This document shows positions 35,189-45,224 of a DNA stretch of 64,000 bases, in pieces (position 1 is the stretch's first letter; the number at the start of each line of letters is the position of its first letter). Position numbers and translations under genes: made by a program. Source of the stretch: Exiguobacterium mexicanum (GTDB taxonomy: Bacteria > Bacillota > Bacilli > Exiguobacteriales > Exiguobacteriaceae); assembly GCF_005960665.1 (NCBI RefSeq), contig NZ_CP040676.1, forward strand, positions 1,746,501 to 1,810,500, read 5' to 3'. Below the pieces are notes generated by a model. That model was not told the origin of the DNA. It searched no databases and saw only the letters and a list, made by a program, of their open reading frames with translations.

Positions 35189-37395
35189 GACTTGCCGCCT
35201 AGCCGCTCGACGAGTTTCGTCCGCCGTACCGGCTCTTCTTCTCGCGTCGCCGCCTCGAGGGCACGGACGTCCCCGAACAAGAGCAAACTCTTCTTCGCCC
35301 GAGTGACGGCCGTATAAATCAAGTTGCGCGACGAGCGGAAGCCGCCGTTGAAGAAGACGGGCATGAGCACGATCGGGAACTCGGACCCTTGTGACTTATG
35401 GATGGTGATGGCATAGGCGTGGGTGAACTGGTCCCATTCGCTCCGGTTATACTCGACCTCGGTCTGATCGAAGCGGATATAGATTTTGTCGACCTTGTCG
35501 ACGTTTTCTTTCGCATAGAAAATGTTCGTGATTTCACCGATATCGCCGTTATAAACGTTCTCCTCGGCGTTATTGACGAGTTGGAGCACTTTATCCCCAT
35601 TCCGGTACGTCCGGTTGCCGTGTTTCACTTCCCGGACCGCCGATTTCGGATTGAACACGTTTTGGAGCGCCTCGTTCAATCCGTCGATGCCGCACACCCC
35701 ACGGTACGTCGGTGCGAGCACTTGGATATCGAATGGGGAATAACCTTTTCGCAGTGCGGCCCCGGCCATTTGACAGATCGCCTGGAGTGCCGTCTCTTGG
35801 TTGGCCGTATAAAAGCGACGGTCCGGCAGTGCCGCGAGCAAATCGTCCGGCATCTGTTTCGCGTTGAGCGCGTGCGCCAGACGAAGGATGCTCGACTCGG
35901 ACGCCTGCCGATGGACGACATCGAGCCGGACGACGGGAATCCCGTCGGTCGCCATCAAATCGGCGAGCACTTGGCCCGGTCCGACCGAAGGCAATTGATC
36001 CCGGTCACCGACGAAGAGGATTTTCATCCCGTTCGGCACAGCCCGAAGCAGGCTGCGGAACAAGAAGATATCAATCATCGACGCCTCGTCGACGATGAGC
36101 ACTTTTCCGACGAGCGGATTCGTGTCATCGACTTGGAACGAGCTGCCATCAAACTTTAAGAGACGGTGAATCGTCGAGGCCGGCAAGCCCGTCGACTCAC
36201 TGAGCCGTTTCGCGGCCCGGCCGGTCGGTGCGGCGAGCACGAACGGGAACGGTTGGTTCTGTACCGGTTCAAGCTTCCAGTCGAACACGTCGCTGAGCGC
36301 ATGGATGATACCGCGGACGACGGTCGTTTTACCGGTCCCGGGTCCGCCTGTCAGCACCATGAGCGGCGACTTCAAGGCAAGTTCGATCGCCTCTCGTTGT
36401 TGCTTGGCATACTCGATCGAGAACATCTCCTCGACGCGACCGACCGCATCAAAGATCGTCGTCATATCGACGTCTTCCGTCGTCGATGTCGACATGATGC
36501 GCGCGAGTTCCTCGGCCGCTTTTTGTTCGGCCCGATAGACGCGTGGATGATAGACGACCCCGTCCTCGACGATGACACGCTCATCGTTCGCGAGTGTCTC
36601 AAGCGCCGAGACGAGTGCCTCGCCCGGGTCGCCACCGATGATGCGCGGCATCTCGCTCGCGAGTTGATCGGCCGTGACGAACAAATGCCCGTTGCCTTGC
36701 TCGAGCTCGAGCACGTATAATACGGCCGCGGCGATCCGCTCTGGGTGAATCCCTTGAATCCCGAAATGGGCGGCGATGGCGTCGGCCGTCTTGAAGCCAA
36801 TCCCAGGGACGTCATACATCAAGGCGTAAGGGTTCTTTTCAATCGTCTCCATCGCCCGGCCTTCATACTCTTTATGAATCTTCGAGGCGAGTCGCGGTGT
36901 GACGTCGAACGGCGCCAAAAACAACAGCAACTGATCGACCCCATACAAGATGTTCAACCGCTCGGTGATGACACGGGCCTGCTTTTCTTTCAAGCCGTCG
37001 ACGTTCGACAAGATACTCGGATGCTTGACGATTTGGTCGATGCAGTCGTCTCCGAGTGCGTCAGCAATCTTTTGGGCCGTCTTTTGCCCGATTCCCGGGA
37101 AAGAGCCGTTCGTCAAAAACCGGACGGCCGCGCGTTTTGTCATCGGGACGACACGGCGGATCCATTCCGCTTTCATCTGTTTCCCGAATCGGGGATGGTC
37201 GACGAGACGCCCGTGCGCTTTATACGTCTCGCCTTTCTCGATACCGACGCCGACACCGGCGATGACCATCTCGGTCTCGTCTGTCTCAAAGTTCTTTTCT
37301 TTTATACGTACGAGCGCGATCGTGTGCGCTTCTTCTTCCGATTGAAACAGGACGCGGATGACTTTTCCTGTCAACTCGTAAGGTGCTGCCATCAT
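35185..37395 (-). CDS. recD2: ATP-dependent DNA helicase RecD2
   Basis: 5'-3' superfamily 1B helicase acting in DNA repair and replication fork maintenance; it works without RecBC. About 736 residues: an N-terminal OB-like domain, helix-hairpin-helix repeats (FPGIGQKTAQKIADALG and YDVPGIGFKTADAIAAHFG), Walker A LTGGPGTGKTTVVRGI near residue 350, Walker B VLIVDEASMIDI, and the C-terminal ITIHKSQGSEFPIVLMP motif VI region. ATG at 37395 is eight bases after GGAGG; a GTG at 37404 overlaps that site. In B. subtilis it adjoins yrrB and mnmA; here other genes lie between. Confidence 0.95.
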   Translation of the reverse strand: MMAAPYELTGKVIRVLFQSEEEAHTIALVRIKEKNFETDETEMVIAGVGVGIEKGETYKAHGRLVDHPRFGKQMKAEWIRRVVPMTKRAAVRFLTNGSFPGIGQKTAQKIADALGDDCIDQIVKHPSILSNVDGLKEKQARVITERLNILYGVDQLLLFLAPFDVTPRLASKIHKEYEGRAMETIEKNPYALMYDVPGIGFKTADAIAAHFGIQGIHPERIAAAVLYVLELEQGNGHLFVTADQLASEMPRIIGGDPGEALVSALETLANDERVIVEDGVVYHPRVYRAEQKAAEELARIMSTSTTEDVDMTTIFDAVGRVEEMFSIEYAKQQREAIELALKSPLMVLTGGPGTGKTTVVRGIIHALSDVFDWKLEPVQNQPFPFVLAAPTGRAAKRLSESTGLPASTIHRLLKFDGSSFQVDDTNPLVGKVLIVDEASMIDIFLFRSLLRAVPNGMKILFVGDRDQLPSVGPGQVLADLMATDGIPVVRLDVVHRQASESSILRLAHALNAKQMPDDLLAALPDRRFYTANQETALQAICQMAGAALRKGYSPFDIQVLAPTYRGVCGIDGLNEALQNVFNPKSAVREVKHGNRTYRNGDKVLQLVNNAEENVYNGDIGEITNIFYAKENVDKVDKIYIRFDQTEVEYNRSEWDQFTHAYAITIHKSQGSEFPIVLMPVFFNGGFRSSRNLIYTAVTRAKKSLLLFGDVRALEAATREEEPVRRTKLVERLGGKS

Positions 37396-37462
37396 TCGAG
37401 CCACCTCCAGCTAGTTTTCCATCCCCCATTATAGCCCGAGTTTGAACGGTAGGACAAATCGC

Positions 37463-38149
37463 CTAACTGAACAGGTTGAGGATGCGCTCGAGCTGGTCGA
37501 GGTCGACACGTTCAAGAATCCGAATCAGCTGATCGACATCGATTCGGTTCAAGATGCGCTCAAGTTGCTCCAAGTCCACGGTTTCAAGCAGTCGTTCGAA
37601 CCGTTCCAGCTCCCCCGAATTAACATAACCTTCGAGCCGCTCGAACAGCTCGGTCCGCTCGACACGAAACAGTTGCTCAAGCGATGGTCGCTGAATCAAC
37701 AGCACAAGTCCCGCGGCGATGACGTGGACGCCCCAGTTCAACACGACGTGACCGAGCCGTACCGTCTGTCCGACGAACGGGACGAGCGGGATGAACGACA
37801 GCTGCAACACGATGATCCCTAGCTGGACGTACGGGTTCGGGATGAACCAAGCCACGAGGGCAAGCAGGGCCGGGACGACCCACGCCACCCCGACCGCACC
37901 AAACGTCACGGACCAGGACTTGTTCGCCGACAATATCCAATGCATGACGACACCGATTACAAAAAATGTCGCAAACAGGAGTAACAGCACGGTCGTCGCC
38001 CGTTCCGACTCGACGACGACCCGGAACAAGAGATTATTCGTCCACTCGCCCGTCGCGAGACGATTATCGACTTCGATGAACAGACGACCGAGCATGAACC
38101 ATTCGATGATGAAAAAAATAACGACGCTGACCAAACTAAACATCCGCAT
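37463..38149 (-). CDS. Membrane protein with C-terminal 12-residue repeats, unknown
   Basis: I do not recognise the family. The 228 residues start with five hydrophobic segments (about 3-22, 52-73, 83-103, 108-128 and 136-153). A cytosolic tail follows from about residue 158, built of acidic/leucine repeats. The last three are VDLEQLERILNR, IDVDQLIRILER and VDLDQLERILNL, with two looser copies ahead (SLEQLFRVERTE, GELERFERLLET). Such a regular pattern would form an amphipathic helical bundle or superhelix suited to self-association. ATG at 38149 follows GGGGAG. It lies 67 bases upstream of recD2 on the same strand. Confidence 0.65.
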   Translation of the reverse strand: MRMFSLVSVVIFFIIEWFMLGRLFIEVDNRLATGEWTNNLLFRVVVESERATTVLLLLFATFFVIGVVMHWILSANKSWSVTFGAVGVAWVVPALLALVAWFIPNPYVQLGIIVLQLSFIPLVPFVGQTVRLGHVVLNWGVHVIAAGLVLLIQRPSLEQLFRVERTELFERLEGYVNSGELERFERLLETVDLEQLERILNRIDVDQLIRILERVDLDQLERILNLFS

Positions 38150-38267
38150 ATGCTTTCTCCCCTCTCACATTGCTAATCCATTTCCCGAACACTCGGACGG
38201 CTATGCACGTTTTTCGTCGAATCAAAGCGGGAACTGTTCGAGTGAACCTATGAAGGAGGGACTATGT

Positions 38268-38816
38268 ATGACGAAACGTATTCCAATCAGTGGCCTGTGT
38301 GAACTCGTGTTAGAAGTGACCGATATGGCGGAGGCCGTCGATTTTTGGCACGGCAAGCTCGGACTTCCCGTCGTTGAACAATGGGTCGGTGACGATGCCG
38401 AGCCGAGCGAAGCACAGGAACAGGCGGACGAACCCTGGGCGACGTGGCTCTATGTCGGGGGGAACACCCGTCTCGGCCTCTGGCTGAAACGAGAGTTCAC
38501 ATCGGAAGAAGAATCGAACCGCCAAGAGGACGTGACCGAGTGGGACACGCTCTATGATGAAGGCGGCGCCCACGTCCACTGCGCATTTTTCGTTCCGATG
38601 GAGTCGTTCGACCAAGCGCTCGAAGTGTTAGAGGCGTCAAACATCCCGACGAAACTCCGGACGTGGGACGAGGACGAGACGGTCAACGGTAAAGAGCGCT
38701 CGGCCTACTTCAAAGACCCGAGCAAGAACGTGATCGAGCTATACACGAAAAACATGGACGAGGCCTACGGTGAGTTCGGCGGCGAGCCCGTAAAAATCAC
38801 GACGAAACAGCTCTGA
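38268..38816 (+). CDS. Glyoxalase / bleomycin resistance / dioxygenase-fold (VOC) protein
   Basis: 182-residue protein of the vicinal oxygen chelate superfamily. Seen: LCELVLEVTDMAEAVDFWHGKLGLPVVEQW at the start (quoted for its diagnostic EAVDFWHGKLGLP), HVHCAFFVPMESFDQALEVLE in the second beta-alpha-beta unit, and KDPSKNVIELYTKN at the end, where the H and E are the usual metal ligands. Substrate unknown; relatives include detoxifying lyases and antibiotic-binding proteins. ATG at 38268 follows AAGGAGGGAC. Confidence 0.8.
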   Translation: MTKRIPISGLCELVLEVTDMAEAVDFWHGKLGLPVVEQWVGDDAEPSEAQEQADEPWATWLYVGGNTRLGLWLKREFTSEEESNRQEDVTEWDTLYDEGGAHVHCAFFVPMESFDQALEVLEASNIPTKLRTWDEDETVNGKERSAYFKDPSKNVIELYTKNMDEAYGEFGGEPVKITTKQL

Positions 38817-38878
38817 TTCACATGTACGCTCGACAACCCACATGATACGATGAGAGAAAATGGAAAAGGTCGTGCTAT

Positions 38879-39154
38879 ATGCGTTTCTTCCCGCTTTTCC
38901 TCATGGCTTGTTTAGGCTTGCTCACCTTTGGGCTGTATTTTGTGATCGATGCGTTTCCCACGCTCGACCGACCCACTTCGTTTGCAGCGTTGGCGTTCGT
39001 CTCATTCGGGACGAGTTTCCTGATTTTGATGGATGGTGTACGACGAGCCAAGTCCGGAAAGCGTGTCTTGTGGAGCTACCTCGCGCTCTCCGGCACGCTT
39101 GTATTGATGACTTTTAATCTTTTGATTTGGGTCATCGGGGAGGTGTCCGCATGA
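38879..39154 (+). CDS. Small membrane protein of 91 residues, unknown
   Basis: Three predicted membrane helices (about 4-22, 33-52 and 65-87) joined by short basic loops (DGVRRAKSGKR). I do not recognise a family. ATG at 38879 has a weak AAAAGGTCG ribosome site. Its stop codon overlaps the start of the next gene (ATGA), so the two are translationally coupled and probably act together. Confidence 0.6.
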   Translation: MRFFPLFLMACLGLLTFGLYFVIDAFPTLDRPTSFAALAFVSFGTSFLILMDGVRRAKSGKRVLWSYLALSGTLVLMTFNLLIWVIGEVSA

Positions 39155-39597
39155 CGCTCACCCTCCCTGAATGTATCACCGGCTTTTCATACGGCGACTG
39201 TTCCGCCCCAGGGTCAGATTGGAAGACGTTCAAATCGATTTGTTTTGAGTTCACCCGGATTAAACGAGGAATATGTTCCTTTACCATTGGGGACGAAATC
39301 ACTCCGAATTATCACCAGGCGAGTATCACATGGAGTGAGCAAACCATCTATGTCCTGCTCAGCAGAAACTATCCTGTCATCGGCATCTCCAAACTCGAAC
39401 CGTTTCAATATGAATTCATCGATTTACCAGAACTGACCGACATGTTTCCTGACACCTATCAGATTCCGTCAGCGGCTGAGTTGAATGAGCGGTTCGATTT
39501 GTCGCTACAGCCGTTTCTGAACAAGGCGGAACGCGGAGAAATCAAATATTGGAAACCAGAGACGGTCGGTAACGTCATCTTCCATTATTGGGACTAA
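39151..39597 (+). CDS. Hypothetical protein of 148 residues, coupled to the upstream membrane protein
   Basis: I do not recognise this protein with confidence. It is soluble, acidic, and ends in EIKYWKPETVGNVIFHYWD, an aromatic-rich tail that looks conserved in form and resembles endings of small Bacilli proteins of unknown function. Cysteines occur early (ECITGFSYGDCSAP). ATG at 39151 lies within the stop of the 91-residue gene and has GGGGAGGTG before it. A strong terminator follows. Confidence 0.65.
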   Translation: MTLTLPECITGFSYGDCSAPGSDWKTFKSICFEFTRIKRGICSFTIGDEITPNYHQASITWSEQTIYVLLSRNYPVIGISKLEPFQYEFIDLPELTDMFPDTYQIPSAAELNERFDLSLQPFLNKAERGEIKYWKPETVGNVIFHYWD

Positions 39598-39598
39598 C

Positions 39599-39636
39599 AA
39601 AAAGCGCCTCTCGCAAAAACTGCGAGAAGCGCTTTA
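39599..39636. terminator. Bidirectional terminator between convergent genes
   Basis: AAAGCGC and TCTCGCA (39601-39615) pair with TGCGAGA and GCGCTTT (39621-39635) with one mismatch; A and T runs flank both sides. Confidence 0.85.
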
Positions 39637-39641
39637 TTAAT

Positions 39642-40301
39642 TTAGTTACCGAGCAATTCATCCATTTTCGCTTTCGCGTCATACGCGAGCGCATGGTCCG
39701 GTTGCAACTCGAGCACACGCTCAAGCTCGGCGTATGTCTTGTCTTGTTCACCGAGGAACGCGTAGGCGATCGCCAAGTTGTAGCGGGCGTCCGTATGGCT
39801 CGCGTCGAGGTCGAGCGTATGCTCGAGCGCTTCGACGGCCAGATCGAGCTGTTCGTTCTGCGCGAGCGCGAGCCCGTATTGGAACGAAATCTCGACGTCT
39901 TCCGGTGCCTGCTTCATCGCTTCCCGAAGACGCGGCAAGGCCCGGACGAAGTCGCCCATCGCCTTGTACGTCAAGCCGAGCATGAAATGAAGGTCGGCGT
40001 CGTCCATCCCGGCGAGGAGCGCCTGACGCAGAGATGCCTCGGCCAAGTCGAGCTGTTCGAGCTCATAGGCGAGCGCTCCCTTCGCATAATGCGCCGCGCC
40101 GAACGCGTTGTCGAGTTCGAGCGCCTTATCGTAAAAGACGACGGCCCGTTCATGGTCGCCGATCGCTTGCAAGAGCGTACCCATGTTGACGTAACCGGTC
40201 GGGTCGGTTGAGTCCGCTTCGATGGCAGCGTTGAACTGCTTGGCCGCCTGTTCGAACTCACCTTGTTGCATCGCTTGGATGCCTAATTCGTTTGCGTTCA
40301 A
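39642..40301 (-). CDS. Tetratricopeptide repeat protein (YrrB-like)
   Basis: About 219 residues made almost wholly of TPR units: AAKQFNAAIEADSTDPTGY, AVVFYDKALELDNAFGAAHY, AEASLRQALLAGMDDADLHF, LPRLREAMKQAPEDVEISF, AVEALEHTLDLDASHTDARY and a last one, each with the usual W/L-A-Y pattern. TPR stacks bind peptides or partner proteins. TTG at 40301 is the preferred start since GAGG is eight bases upstream; ATG at 40307 is too close to it. It follows mnmA as yrrB does in B. subtilis, and may support tRNA thiolation, but this is inference. Confidence 0.85.
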   Translation of the reverse strand: MNANELGIQAMQQGEFEQAAKQFNAAIEADSTDPTGYVNMGTLLQAIGDHERAVVFYDKALELDNAFGAAHYAKGALAYELEQLDLAEASLRQALLAGMDDADLHFMLGLTYKAMGDFVRALPRLREAMKQAPEDVEISFQYGLALAQNEQLDLAVEALEHTLDLDASHTDARYNLAIAYAFLGEQDKTYAELERVLELQPDHALAYDAKAKMDELLGN

Positions 40302-40311
40302 AATCATCACC

Positions 40312-41436
<1,125 letters not shown>

Positions 41437-42573
41437 TTATCTCACTCCGTTCGTGAATGTCGAGACGACCTCAGAGAGTCGTTCGGCGAGCCGCTCCACG
41501 TCTGCGACCGAGTTGCCATGTCCAAAGCTGATGCGGACGGACTGTTTCGTCCGATCCGACGTCCCGAACATCGCCGTCAATACGTGTGACGGTTCGATCG
41601 ACCCTGCCGTGCAGGCACTGCCGCTCGAGATGGCAAAGCCGCGCATGTCCATCATGATGAGGAACGGTTCAAGTTCGATGCCCGGGAGATACAAGTTGAC
41701 GATGTGCGGTAAGCGGTTCGCCCCGTTCACGTCATACTCGACTCCGAGTTCATCGAGTCGCTTGAAGAGCGCCTCGGTCATTTGCTGGTACGCGCCCACT
41801 CGTTCGACCTGTTCGATTTTGGCCAGTTCGGCTGCTTGTTGGAACCCGACGGCACCCGGAACGTTTTCCGTGCCGGCTCGACGTTTCCGTTCTTGTTGTC
41901 CTCCAAAAGAACGCGTCGCTAATTTTACACCTGTTTTTATAAAAAGAAAACCGATACCTTTCGGGCCATTGATTTTATGGGCCGAGGCCGACAATAAATC
42001 GACCCCGAGCGCCTTGACATCAATCGTTTCCGTACCGAGCGCTTGGACGGCGTCCGTATGGAAATAGGCCTGATGGTCGGCGAGGAGCGCACCGATTTCC
42101 GCGATCGGTTGAAGTGTGCCGACCTCGTTGTTGCCGTACATGACCGAGACGAGGATCGTATCGTCCCGGAGCGCAGCACGAACGGAGTCAAGCGTCACCG
42201 CACCCGTCGCGTCGACATCGAGATACGTCACTTCGAATCCTTCCCGCTCGAGTTGCTCCATCGCGTGCAAGACGGCGTGGTGTTCGACTTTCGTCGTGAT
42301 CACATGTTTGCCTTTATGTTGATTCGCGTAAGCCGTACCGAACAACGCATAGTTGTCCGACTCGGTGCCGCCCGATGTGAAGACGATCTCGTTCGGGGTC
42401 GCCCCGATCCACGTGGCGAGCGTCCGGCGCGAAGTATCCAGTGCGGCGCGCGCCGTCCGTCCGATGCCGTGGATGCTCGACGGGTTGCCATAATGTTCGA
42501 GCATATAAGGTGTCATCGCTTCGAGCACTTCCGGACGCATCGGCGTCGTTGCGGCATGATCAAAATAGTTCAT
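41437..42573 (-). CDS. iscS: Cysteine desulfurase, NifS/IscS type (YrvO-like)
   Basis: PLP enzyme that takes sulfur from cysteine. 378 residues, starting MNYFDHAATTPMRPEVLEAM. The PLP lysine is in SASAHKINGPKGIGF (about residue 202), the histidine in TKVEHHAVLHAME (about 101), and the sulfur-carrying cysteine in AISSGSACTAGS (about 325). Its place between cymR and mnmA argues that it feeds tRNA thiolation rather than general Fe-S assembly. ATG at 42573 follows GAGGTGAAC. Confidence 0.95.
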   Translation of the reverse strand: MNYFDHAATTPMRPEVLEAMTPYMLEHYGNPSSIHGIGRTARAALDTSRRTLATWIGATPNEIVFTSGGTESDNYALFGTAYANQHKGKHVITTKVEHHAVLHAMEQLEREGFEVTYLDVDATGAVTLDSVRAALRDDTILVSVMYGNNEVGTLQPIAEIGALLADHQAYFHTDAVQALGTETIDVKALGVDLLSASAHKINGPKGIGFLFIKTGVKLATRSFGGQQERKRRAGTENVPGAVGFQQAAELAKIEQVERVGAYQQMTEALFKRLDELGVEYDVNGANRLPHIVNLYLPGIELEPFLIMMDMRGFAISSGSACTAGSIEPSHVLTAMFGTSDRTKQSVRISFGHGNSVADVERLAERLSEVVSTFTNGVR

Positions 42574-42590
42574 ATTCGTTCACCTCATCT

Positions 42591-42998
42591 TTATATATAG
42601 AACATATAGCCATCAGAATCTTCTTCAGCGAGATCGGCGAGTGTCGTCTCTTCGAGCACTTTCTCGATCGCGGCTTTGATTTTATCCCAAAGCTTCCGTT
42701 TCACGGCATCGTCCGCTTCTGAGTCTTCGACGATTGTGAGCGGCCCTTCGAGCAAGCGGATGATTTCTCCCGCCGTGATGTCCGTTGCCGGTTTGACGAG
42801 CTGATAGCCGCCGTACGCCCCGCGGACGCTCTTGACGAGACCGCCGTTGCGAAGTGGACCGATCAACTGCTCTAAGTAATGTTCCGGCAAGTCATGCCGG
42901 CCCGCAATCTTTTTCAAGCTGAGCGGTTTATTGTCCGTTTCCCGGGCCAGTGCGATCATGATCGTCAATCCATAACGACCTTTTGTAGATATTTTCAT
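42591..42998 (-). CDS. cymR: Rrf2-family transcriptional regulator, CymR type
   Basis: 135-residue winged-helix repressor very like B. subtilis CymR, the master regulator of cysteine metabolism, which works in complex with CysK. Seen: MKISTKGRYGLTIMIALA start, LPEHYLEQLIGPLRNGGLVKS recognition region, RGAYGGYQL wing and the GYMFYI end. No Fe-S cysteines, as expected for CymR as opposed to IscR. ATG at 42998 has AAGGAG at proper distance; the ATG at 43004 is too near. It precedes the desulfurase gene. Confidence 0.93.
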   Translation of the reverse strand: MKISTKGRYGLTIMIALARETDNKPLSLKKIAGRHDLPEHYLEQLIGPLRNGGLVKSVRGAYGGYQLVKPATDITAGEIIRLLEGPLTIVEDSEADDAVKRKLWDKIKAAIEKVLEETTLADLAEEDSDGYMFYI

Positions 42999-43013
42999 CT
43001 TCATGTCTCCTTC

Positions 43014-43039
43014 TGCTATACTAGTCGAACAAACGTTTG
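43014..43039 (+). promoter_or_regulatory. rarA promoter with LexA/DinR-like operator
   Basis: Extended -10 TGCTATACT (hexamer 43017-43022) is followed within four bases by CGAACAAACGTTTG (43026-43039), a full match to the B. subtilis LexA consensus CGAACRNRYGTTYG. The site would cover the start point. Confidence 0.65.
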
Positions 43040-43058
43040 TCGAAAGGAATGTGTACGT

Positions 43059-44366
43059 ATGAGTGATTTATTTCAGCAATCGAATAGCGGCCCGCTCGCC
43101 AATCGGATGCGGCCTGAAACGTTAGACGAAGTCATCGGTCAACGCCACATCATCGGCGAAGGCAAATTGCTGCGGCGGGCCATCGAGGCCGACCGCCTCG
43201 GCACGATTATCTTGTATGGACCGCCGGGAACGGGCAAGACGACGCTCGCCCGCGTCATCTCGAATTATACGAAAGCGACGTTCGTGCAATTGAACGCCGT
43301 CACGGCCAAACTCGATGAACTCCGGAGCGTCATCCGCGAGGCCGAGTCCCGATTCGACTTCGAACAAGAACGAACGATCTTATTTTTAGACGAGATTCAT
43401 CGTTTCAATAAACTGCAACAAGACGCCCTGCTCCCGGCACTCGAGGCCGGGAAGCTCATCTTGATCGGGGCGACGACCGAAAACCCGAGTTTTGAGGTCA
43501 ACGCGGCGTTGCTGTCGCGCGCGACCGTGTTTCGGCTCGAACCGCCTGGACCAGACGAACTTCGTGTCGTCTTGGAGCGGGCTCTCGCTGATAAAAAGGG
43601 ACTCGGCAACTATCCCGTCCAAATCGAGGAAGCCGCCGTGGACCATTATATCAAAATGGCGGACGGTGACTACCGTGTCCTGTTGAACGCCCTCGAGCTG
43701 GCCGTATTGACGACGCCCGAGGTCGATGGCAAGATTCAAATCACACTCGACGTGGCCGAGGAGTCGATTCAACAAAAGGCCATCAAGTACGACAAGACGG
43801 GTGACCGACACTATGACGTCATCTCGGCGTTCATCAAGTCGATTCGCGGCTCGGACCCGGACGCGGCACTGTACTGGCTCGCCGTCATGATCGAGGCCGG
43901 CGAATCACCGCGTTTCATCATGCGCAGGCTCTATGTGCATGCGGCCGAAGATATCGGGCTCAGTGACCCGAACGCGCTCGTCATCGTCGATGCGGCCGCT
44001 CGCGCGAGCGAACACGTCGGTTTCCCGGAGGCACGGATCCCGATGGCACAGGCCGTCCTATATCTCGCGACGGCACCGAAATCGAACGCGGTCATCACCG
44101 CCATCGATAAGGCGATTCACCACGTCCGCACGGTCGAAGGCGGTCCGGTACCGGTCCATCTCCGTGACGCGCACAGCCCAGGCGCCCGCGAGCTCGGCAA
44201 CGGTGCCGGATACAAATACCCGCACGACGAGAAAGACGGCTACGTCGCGCAAAACTACTGGCCGGAGAACTTGGCCCGAAAACGTCCTAAATATTATACA
44301 CCGACGAGCCGTGGCTTCGAGCAACAGCTGCAAAAACGACTCGATTATTGGGAAAAACGACGCTGA
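43059..44366 (+). CDS. rarA: Replication-associated recombination protein RarA (MgsA)
   Basis: AAA+ ATPase of the RarA/MgsA/WHIP family that acts at stalled forks and single-strand gaps. The 435 residues show DEVIGQRHIIGEG, Walker A YGPPGTGKTTLARVIS (about residues 51-66), Walker B RTILFLDEIHRFNKLQQD, sensor GATTENPSFEVNAALLSR, and the C-terminal tetramerisation domain to YWEKRR. ATG at 43059 follows CGAAAGGAATG. It is divergent from cymR and likely SOS-controlled by the box upstream. Confidence 0.95.
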   Translation: MSDLFQQSNSGPLANRMRPETLDEVIGQRHIIGEGKLLRRAIEADRLGTIILYGPPGTGKTTLARVISNYTKATFVQLNAVTAKLDELRSVIREAESRFDFEQERTILFLDEIHRFNKLQQDALLPALEAGKLILIGATTENPSFEVNAALLSRATVFRLEPPGPDELRVVLERALADKKGLGNYPVQIEEAAVDHYIKMADGDYRVLLNALELAVLTTPEVDGKIQITLDVAEESIQQKAIKYDKTGDRHYDVISAFIKSIRGSDPDAALYWLAVMIEAGESPRFIMRRLYVHAAEDIGLSDPNALVIVDAAARASEHVGFPEARIPMAQAVLYLATAPKSNAVITAIDKAIHHVRTVEGGPVPVHLRDAHSPGARELGNGAGYKYPHDEKDGYVAQNYWPENLARKRPKYYTPTSRGFEQQLQKRLDYWEKRR

Positions 44367-44390
44367 CTCTTTTGAGCCGCGTCGTTTTTT
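44353..44390. terminator. Terminator between rarA and tcdA
   Basis: AAAACGACGC (44354-44363) pairs with GCGTCGTTTT (44379-44388) with A run on one side and T run on the other; it overlaps the rarA stop codon. Confidence 0.8.
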
Positions 44391-45157
44391 CATTTCTGGA
44401 TGCGGTTGATCTCGACACCAGCTGTCTCAAGCATTTGGTTGATGACGTACCCTGCTGCGACGAGGCCGGCGACCGATGGGACGAACGCGTTCGAACTCGG
44501 TGGCATCTTCGCTTTACGGATCGGGGCATCTTTCTTCCCGACGACCTCATTCACGTCTTCGCGTGTCACGATCGGCGACTCGTCTGAAAAGACGACCGGG
44601 ACGCCTTTATGGATGCGCTCTTTACGGAGACGCGTCCGGACCATTTTGGCGATCGGGTCGTATGTCGTATCCTTGATGTCGACGACTTTGATGCGCGTCG
44701 GGTCCATCTTGTTGGCCATGCCCATGCTCGAGATGACCGGGATGCCACGACGTTTGCACTCGACGATCAAGTGGATCTTATAGATGATCGTGTCCGAGGC
44801 ATCGATGACGAAGTCGAGGTCTTGCGCGAAGAATTCTTCGAACGTCTCTTCCGTGTAGAACATTTTTAATTTGACGAGCTCGAGCTCAGGGTTGATATCG
44901 AGGAGGCGTGTCGCCATCGCTTCGACTTTAGGTTGCCCGACCGTCGACAAGAGCGCGTGAATCTGGCGGTTGACGTTCGTGATATCGATATCATCTTTAT
45001 CGACGAGCACGATTCGTCCGACGCCACTGCGTGCGAGCGCCTCGGCCGCGAACGACCCGACACCGCCGACACCGAGGATGGCGACCGTCTTCCCTTTCAA
45101 TGTTTCTAAACCATCTTGACCAATGGCCAACTCATTACGTGAAAACTGGTGTAACAT
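44390..45157 (-). CDS. tcdA: tRNA threonylcarbamoyladenosine dehydratase TcdA
   Basis: E1-like enzyme that cyclises t6A37 of tRNA to ct6A using ATP. The 255 residues start with MLHQFSRNELAIGQDGLETL, then the nucleotide-binding AILGVGGVGSFAAEALAR, LVDKDDIDITNVNRQIHAL, and DFVIDASDTIIYKIHLI. The catalytic-site cysteine of larger E1 enzymes is not expected. Matches B. subtilis YrvM in place next to rarA and the 6S RNA gene. Confidence 0.93.
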   Translation of the reverse strand: MLHQFSRNELAIGQDGLETLKGKTVAILGVGGVGSFAAEALARSGVGRIVLVDKDDIDITNVNRQIHALLSTVGQPKVEAMATRLLDINPELELVKLKMFYTEETFEEFFAQDLDFVIDASDTIIYKIHLIVECKRRGIPVISSMGMANKMDPTRIKVVDIKDTTYDPIAKMVRTRLRKERIHKGVPVVFSDESPIVTREDVNEVVGKKDAPIRKAKMPPSSNAFVPSVAGLVAAGYVINQMLETAGVEINRIQK

Positions 45158-45224
45158 ACTCTTCCTCCAAATGAATCCTATTTTCTCACACTATTTTACT
45201 CGGAATTATAATCAAAAAAAAGAC

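Noticed and set aside
35398-36159. 253-codon open frame on the plus strand
   Set aside because: Lies fully inside recD2 on the other strand and shows typical antisense composition.
38237-38247. GGAACTGTTCG before the glyoxalase gene as a LexA box
   Set aside because: Half-site spacing is wrong (too short) for the consensus.
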